From: Roseomonas sp. AR75
GTDB lineage: Bacteria; Pseudomonadota; Alphaproteobacteria; Acetobacterales; Acetobacteraceae
Assembly (NCBI RefSeq): GCF_005222815.1
Contig: NZ_STGB01000001.1
Coordinates: 248,001-312,000, forward strand
DNA length: 64,000 bases
Direction of reading: 5' to 3'
Shown: positions 62,534-64,000 of the stretch, piece after piece
How the letters are laid out: each line of letters opens with the position of its first letter
Numbering within the stretch: the first letter of the stretch is position 1
The notes under the pieces: model-generated
The model's database searches: none
Told to the model about the DNA's origin: nothing
Seen by the model: the letters and a program-made list of their open reading frames with translations, nothing else
Made by a program: the position numbers and the translations under genes

Positions 62534-62653
62534 TGTGCTCTCTCCCTGTCGGCCTTTCTCCTGCCCATAAAAGCACATGCACCGCGGGCGGGAACCCCGT
62601 GGATTTGGGAGCGAGGTCTTGACCCAGTGCCGTGGTGGCGCGAGGCGTAGCAA

Positions 62654-63616
62654 ATGTCCGAAACGATGAACGTCCCGACCCATTTGTCTGCGGCCCATGC
62701 GGATTTCTCGAAGGCGCTGGCCTGGGTCGATGGCGAGGTGGTGCCGCTGGACCAGGCCCGCGTGCCCGTACGCGATCTCGGTCTGATGTATGCCGACATG
62801 ACCTATGATGTCGTACACACTTGGCGCGGCGGCTTCTTCAGGCTGGAGGACCATCTCGACCGCTTCCTCGCGTCCTGCGCCGGGCTCAGGCTGGATCCCG
62901 CCCTTTCGCGCGAGGGTCTTCGTCGGCGGTTGGCGGATCTTGTTCGGCGCAGCAGCCTGCAGGACACCCTTGTCTACTTCGCCTGCACTCGCGGCACCGC
63001 GGTCCCTGGTACGCGCGATCCCGCAAAGCACGTCGCACACCGGTTCTTCGCCACCGTCACGCCGCTGATCCTGAGGGGCCAACCCGACGAGATGCGGCGC
63101 GGATTGCATGCGATGATCGCCCGAGGCATCCCGCGCATCGCGGCCGACTCGGTCAATCCAGCCTGGAAGAACACGCATTGGGGCGATTTCCACCGCGCGA
63201 GCTTTGCCGCGAAGGAGGCTGGTGCGGAGATGGCGCTGCTGCTCGCCCCGGATGGAGCCCTGGCCGAAGCGCCCGGCTTCAACCTCGTGGCGCTGGTAGA
63301 CGGCGAACTCGTCTCGCCCGACGCCAATGTGCTGCCGGGCATCTCCTGCAGGACCATGTTCGAGATCGCAGACGATCTCGGCTTTCCGGCGCGTTTCCGC
63401 CGATTGATGCCGGAGGAGCTAGCGCGAGCGGAGGAGGCCTTCCTGACCGCGACCTCCTGCGGGTTGTTCCCGCTGACACGGCTCGACGGCGCGCCGATCG
63501 GGGCCGGCGTGCCCGGGCCCGTCACGACCCGCTTGCTCAATACGTATTACGACAGGAAGAATGCGGGTTGGCACATCACTGCCGCGGCGAGCATCCCGCC
63601 GCCGGATCCGGGCTGA
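62654..63616 (+). CDS. Aminotransferase class IV (BCAT/D-amino-acid type)
   Basis: 320 aa PLP enzyme. It starts with WVDGEVVPLDQARVPVRDLG, typical of the class, has Y-F-A-C-T-R-G in the cofactor pocket, and the Schiff-base Lys in NPAWKNTHWGDFHRA near residue 176. The normal E-G-x-x-x-N loop is E-A-P-G-F-N. The late TATSCGLFPLT closes the domain. It could be a D-amino acid, branched-chain or omega-type transaminase. The next gene begins 11 bp later and may be co-transcribed. Confidence 0.87.
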   Translation: MSETMNVPTHLSAAHADFSKALAWVDGEVVPLDQARVPVRDLGLMYADMTYDVVHTWRGGFFRLEDHLDRFLASCAGLRLDPALSREGLRRRLADLVRRSSLQDTLVYFACTRGTAVPGTRDPAKHVAHRFFATVTPLILRGQPDEMRRGLHAMIARGIPRIAADSVNPAWKNTHWGDFHRASFAAKEAGAEMALLLAPDGALAEAPGFNLVALVDGELVSPDANVLPGISCRTMFEIADDLGFPARFRRLMPEELARAEEAFLTATSCGLFPLTRLDGAPIGAGVPGPVTTRLLNTYYDRKNAGWHITAAASIPPPDPG

Positions 63617-63627
63617 GGGGGCGTAGT

Positions 63628-64000
63628 ATGAAGCGACTTCTGCTTGTCGTGCTTGCGCTGCTGGGCTTCGCGGCGCCAGCGCTCGCGCAACGCGAGTTGA
63701 CCATCGTCGCAGGGGGTGGGCGCCTGCAGGAGCATATGCGCGCCACCTTGTTCCGCGGCTTCACGCAGCAGACCGGCATTCCGCTCCGTGATGCTTCCTA
63801 TGACTATAATGTCGGCCCTATCCGGGCGATGGTGCAGGCCAACAACGTCACCTGGGACGTCGTCATGGTCGAGGCTCCCGACCTGATTCGCGGCTGTGAA
63901 GACGGCATCTTCGAACGCATCGACTGGTCCGTCGTCGGCCGCGACAAGTTCCTGCCGGACGGAGCCACGACATGCGGCGCCGGTGCCATAGGCTGGGGCG
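63628..64000 (+). CDS. Periplasmic binding protein, polyamine/Fe-type (5' part)
   Basis: The first 124 residues are visible; the gene runs off the window. A signal peptide (MKRLLLVVLALLGFAAPALA) is followed by RELTIVAGGG and F-T-Q-Q-T-G-I, then the N-V-T-W-D-V-V-M-V-E-A motif typical of PotD/F-like extracellular binding proteins. It may begin an importer operon beyond the edge; the amine-related aminotransferase just before it agrees with that. Confidence 0.8.
   Translation, partial: MKRLLLVVLALLGFAAPALAQRELTIVAGGGRLQEHMRATLFRGFTQQTGIPLRDASYDYNVGPIRAMVQANNVTWDVVMVEAPDLIRGCEDGIFERIDWSVVGRDKFLPDGATTCGAGAIGWG

Noticed and set aside
1..64000. CRISPR array, IS element, prophage, toxin-antitoxin or defence island
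   Set aside because: No regularly spaced repeats, no transposase, integrase or phage proteins, and no tRNA-associated direct repeats were seen anywhere in the window.

Overview
The window is very GC-rich, tightly packed and rich in catabolism and transport genes: ABC uptake systems of four kinds, a TRAP system, an orphan Bug/TctC-type binding protein, Rieske and FAD oxidases, and hydantoinase-type enzymes. Together with the pst-phoU-phoB operon and a FusA-like paralogue this points to an alphaproteobacterium, most likely an Acetobacteraceae member of the Roseomonas kind. That placement is inference from style and content; no rRNA or other marker is present. I found 60 protein-coding loci (two cut by the window edges, one frameshifted). 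I saw no tRNA, rRNA, CRISPR array, insertion sequence or prophage. No gene-free stretch exceeds 300 bp.

Region by region. 1-3.7 kb: end of a nucleoside deoxyribosyltransferase, a secreted VWA protein (DUF1194), then an ATP-grasp/alpha-E pair. 3.7-7.3 kb (minus): two tandem FAD-dependent oxidases and a creatininase-family amidohydrolase, all overlapping, divergent from a Rieske oxygenase (7.6-8.6 kb). 8.6-12 kb: aldehyde dehydrogenase, 2-hydroxyacid dehydrogenase and a divergent SDR. 12-16.4 kb (minus): a complete four-gene carbohydrate-type ABC importer. 16.6-18.6 kb (minus): E1 alpha and beta of a 2-oxoacid dehydrogenase without E2/E3.

18.7-26.9 kb (plus) is a probable catabolic operon: an unrecognised internally duplicated protein, an acetolactate-synthase-like ThDP enzyme, an acyl-CoA ligase, an amidohydrolase, an FkbM-type methyltransferase and two tandem deacetylase-fold proteins, met head-on by an isocitrate-lyase/PEP-mutase-type lyase. 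27.9-30.7 kb: an EF-G-like GTPase and a two-gene STAS/HATPase regulatory pair. 30.9-36.3 kb: pstS-pstC-pstA-pstB-phoU-phoB, preceded by a plausible Pho box and with a strong hairpin between pstS and pstC; phoR is not here.

36.3-40.6 kb: a PEP-CTERM-like exported protein broken by a one-base frameshift, an unknown 355-aa protein, an OmpA-type lipoprotein and RecQ. 40.6-57.5 kb is a 17-kb run on the minus strand with near-continuous stop/start overlaps: FAD monooxygenase-like protein, branched-chain-amino-acid-type ABC importer (with fused LivH-LivM permease), hydantoinase/oxoprolinase A and B subunits, a protein of the type annotated as 6-hydroxynicotinate reductase, a UPF0280 protein, an AA_synth protein, then renalase-like, PNPOx-like, DUF3253, DUF1499 and a YddA-type ABC exporter. 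The first ten genes look like an uptake-plus-ring-opening pathway for a cyclic amide or N-heterocycle whose identity is open. 57.7-64 kb: a desaturase leading a TRAP transporter, a convergent Bug-family binding protein, a class IV aminotransferase and the start of a periplasmic binding protein.
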